From: Acidovorax soli | Lineage (GTDB): Bacteria > Pseudomonadota > Gammaproteobacteria > Burkholderiales > Burkholderiaceae_C | DNA length: 64,000 bases | Direction of reading: 5' to 3' | Assembly: GCF_014207955.1 (NCBI RefSeq) | Contig: NZ_JACHLK010000006.1 | Coordinates: forward strand, 186,001 to 250,000 | Shown: piece by piece, positions 63,145-64,000 of the stretch | Position numbering within the stretch: the stretch's first letter is position 1 | Layout of the letters: each line of letters opens with the position of its first letter | The notes under the pieces: model-generated | Database searches by the model: none | The model's input: the letters and a program-made list of their open reading frames with translations, nothing else | What the model was told of the DNA's origin: nothing | Position numbers and translations under genes: made by a program

Positions 63145-64000
63145 ATGAATTCTTTCTACGACACGCTGGAAACCCGCGCGCCCGATGCGCGCGAAGCCGC
63201 CCTGCTCGCCGCCCTGCCTGGCCAGGTGGCCCACGCTCAGAAGGCGTCGCCCGCCTTTGCAAGTATTCTGGCCGGCGTGGACGCCTCGGCCATCACCAGC
63301 CGTGCAGCGCTGGCGCAGTTGCCGGTGACGCGCAAGCACGAGCTGCTCGAGCGCCAGCAGGCCGGCCGCGCCACCAATGTCTTCGGCGGCTTCAGCGCGC
63401 TGTCCTTCGGCGCGGGCATGCCGCGCGTGTTCGCCAGCCCTGGCACCATCTACGAGCCCGAGGGCACGCGGCGCGACTACTGGCGCATGGCGCGCGCCAT
63501 GTACAGCGCCGGCTTCCGGCCCGGCGAACTGATCCACAACAGCTTCAGCTACCACTTCGTTCCTGCCGGCTCCATGATGGAAACCGGCGCCCATGCGCTG
63601 GGTTGCACCGTGTTTGCCGGCGGCACCGGCCAGACCGAGCAACAGGTGCAGGCCATGGCCGAACTGCGGCCCGCAGGCTACATCGGCACGCCGAGCTTTC
63701 TCAAGCTCATTGTCGAGCGCGCGGCCGAGATGGGCGTGGCGCTGCCCACGGTGACCAAGGCCCTGGTCTCGGGCGAGGCCTTTCCGCCCTCGCTGCGCGA
63801 CTGGTTCACCGAGCGCGGCGTTGCTGGCTACCAGTGCTACGCCACGGCCGACCTGGGGCTGATCGCCTACGAGACCAGCGCGCGCGAAGGCCTGGTGCTC
63901 GATGAAGGCGTGATCGTGGAGATCGTGCGCCCCGGCACCGGCGACCCCGTGCCCGAGGGCGAGGTCGGCGAGCTCGTGGTGACCACCCTGAACCCCGACT
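63145..64000 (+). CDS. phenylacetate-CoA-ligase-like protein, 5' part (runs off the window)
   Basis: The frame from ATG 63145 is open to base 64000, 285 codons so far; the family is about 430 aa. Recognisable PaaK-like parts are LPVTRKHELLERQQ, GELIHNSFSYHFVPAGSMME, AELRPAGYIGTPSFLKLI, KALVSGEAFPPSLRDWF, and VPEGEVGELVVTTLNP. The glycine-rich SSGTTGKP loop of true PaaK is absent; the corresponding place reads ALSFGAGMPRVFASPG. It may use another nucleotide-binding mode or act on an unusual acid. AACCGCC precedes the ATG. Last visible gene of the Liv cluster. Confidence 0.85.
   Translation, partial: MNSFYDTLETRAPDAREAALLAALPGQVAHAQKASPAFASILAGVDASAITSRAALAQLPVTRKHELLERQQAGRATNVFGGFSALSFGAGMPRVFASPGTIYEPEGTRRDYWRMARAMYSAGFRPGELIHNSFSYHFVPAGSMMETGAHALGCTVFAGGTGQTEQQVQAMAELRPAGYIGTPSFLKLIVERAAEMGVALPTVTKALVSGEAFPPSLRDWFTERGVAGYQCYATADLGLIAYETSAREGLVLDEGVIVEIVRPGTGDPVPEGEVGELVVTTLNPD

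Overview
The window is high-GC, densely coded DNA whose gene content and protein style (NodI/NodJ-type ABC halves, PurT, cyanase operon, GspA/GspB pair, Liv-type operon with built-in acyl-CoA ligases, many GGDEF/EAL proteins) point to a free-living betaproteobacterium of the Comamonadaceae (Acidovorax-like). That assignment is inference from protein families; no rRNA or tRNA gene is visible. About 52 protein genes are supported. No CRISPR array, prophage, transposase or integrase was recognised.

Layout. 1-4258: the end of amn, a membrane diguanylate cyclase, a NodI-like ABC ATPase and purT. 4369-10197: a NifA/NorR-type sigma54 activator followed by a four-gene operon (rhodanese, OsmC-like, acyl-CoA-dehydrogenase-like flavoprotein, rubredoxin-rubredoxin reductase fusion). 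The gap between them holds a perfect 9-bp inverted repeat and, about 140 bp downstream of it, a textbook sigma54 promoter. 10328-12372: DUF3455 lipoprotein, ECF sigma factor and anti-sigma factor. 12547-18433 (minus strand): histidine kinase, response regulator, a CynABD/NrtABD-type transporter and cyanase. 18487-19332: a NodJ-like permease, about 15 kb from its likely ATPase partner and carrying a C12 tract just after its start codon.

19341-29651 is the most unusual region. It encodes all parts of a partner-switching circuit: a STAS anti-sigma antagonist, a membrane-bound SpoIIE-type PP2C phosphatase and an RsbW-like HATPase kinase. Mixed in are a periplasmic binding protein, a GNAT enzyme and three membrane proteins that share a short extracytoplasmic sensor module, present four times in all. 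Two of the three are fused to MFS-like transporter domains. A diguanylate cyclase (29870-30625) follows and may be the output.

30680-44663: hemerythrin-like protein, GMC oxidoreductase, 3-hydroxybutyryl-CoA dehydrogenase, enoyl-CoA hydratase, ohrR-ohr-DUF1304, DUF2855, srkA, a small hypothetical, htpG, aqpZ, a DHH phosphoesterase and a pseudouridine synthase. 44763-48648: a translationally coupled operon of DUF4394 lipoprotein, cupredoxin-like protein and GGDEF/EAL protein. 49041-55334: chemotaxis receptor, Crp/Fnr regulator, Liv-type binding protein, gspB and gspA. 55565-64000: acyl-CoA synthetase, livG, livH, livM, livK, livF and a truncated PaaK-like ligase, probably an uptake-and-activation system for an organic acid.

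Four copies of one intergenic repeat lie at the 3' ends of operon genes. Two of them carry an extra hairpin whose arms differ by a compensating base-pair change.
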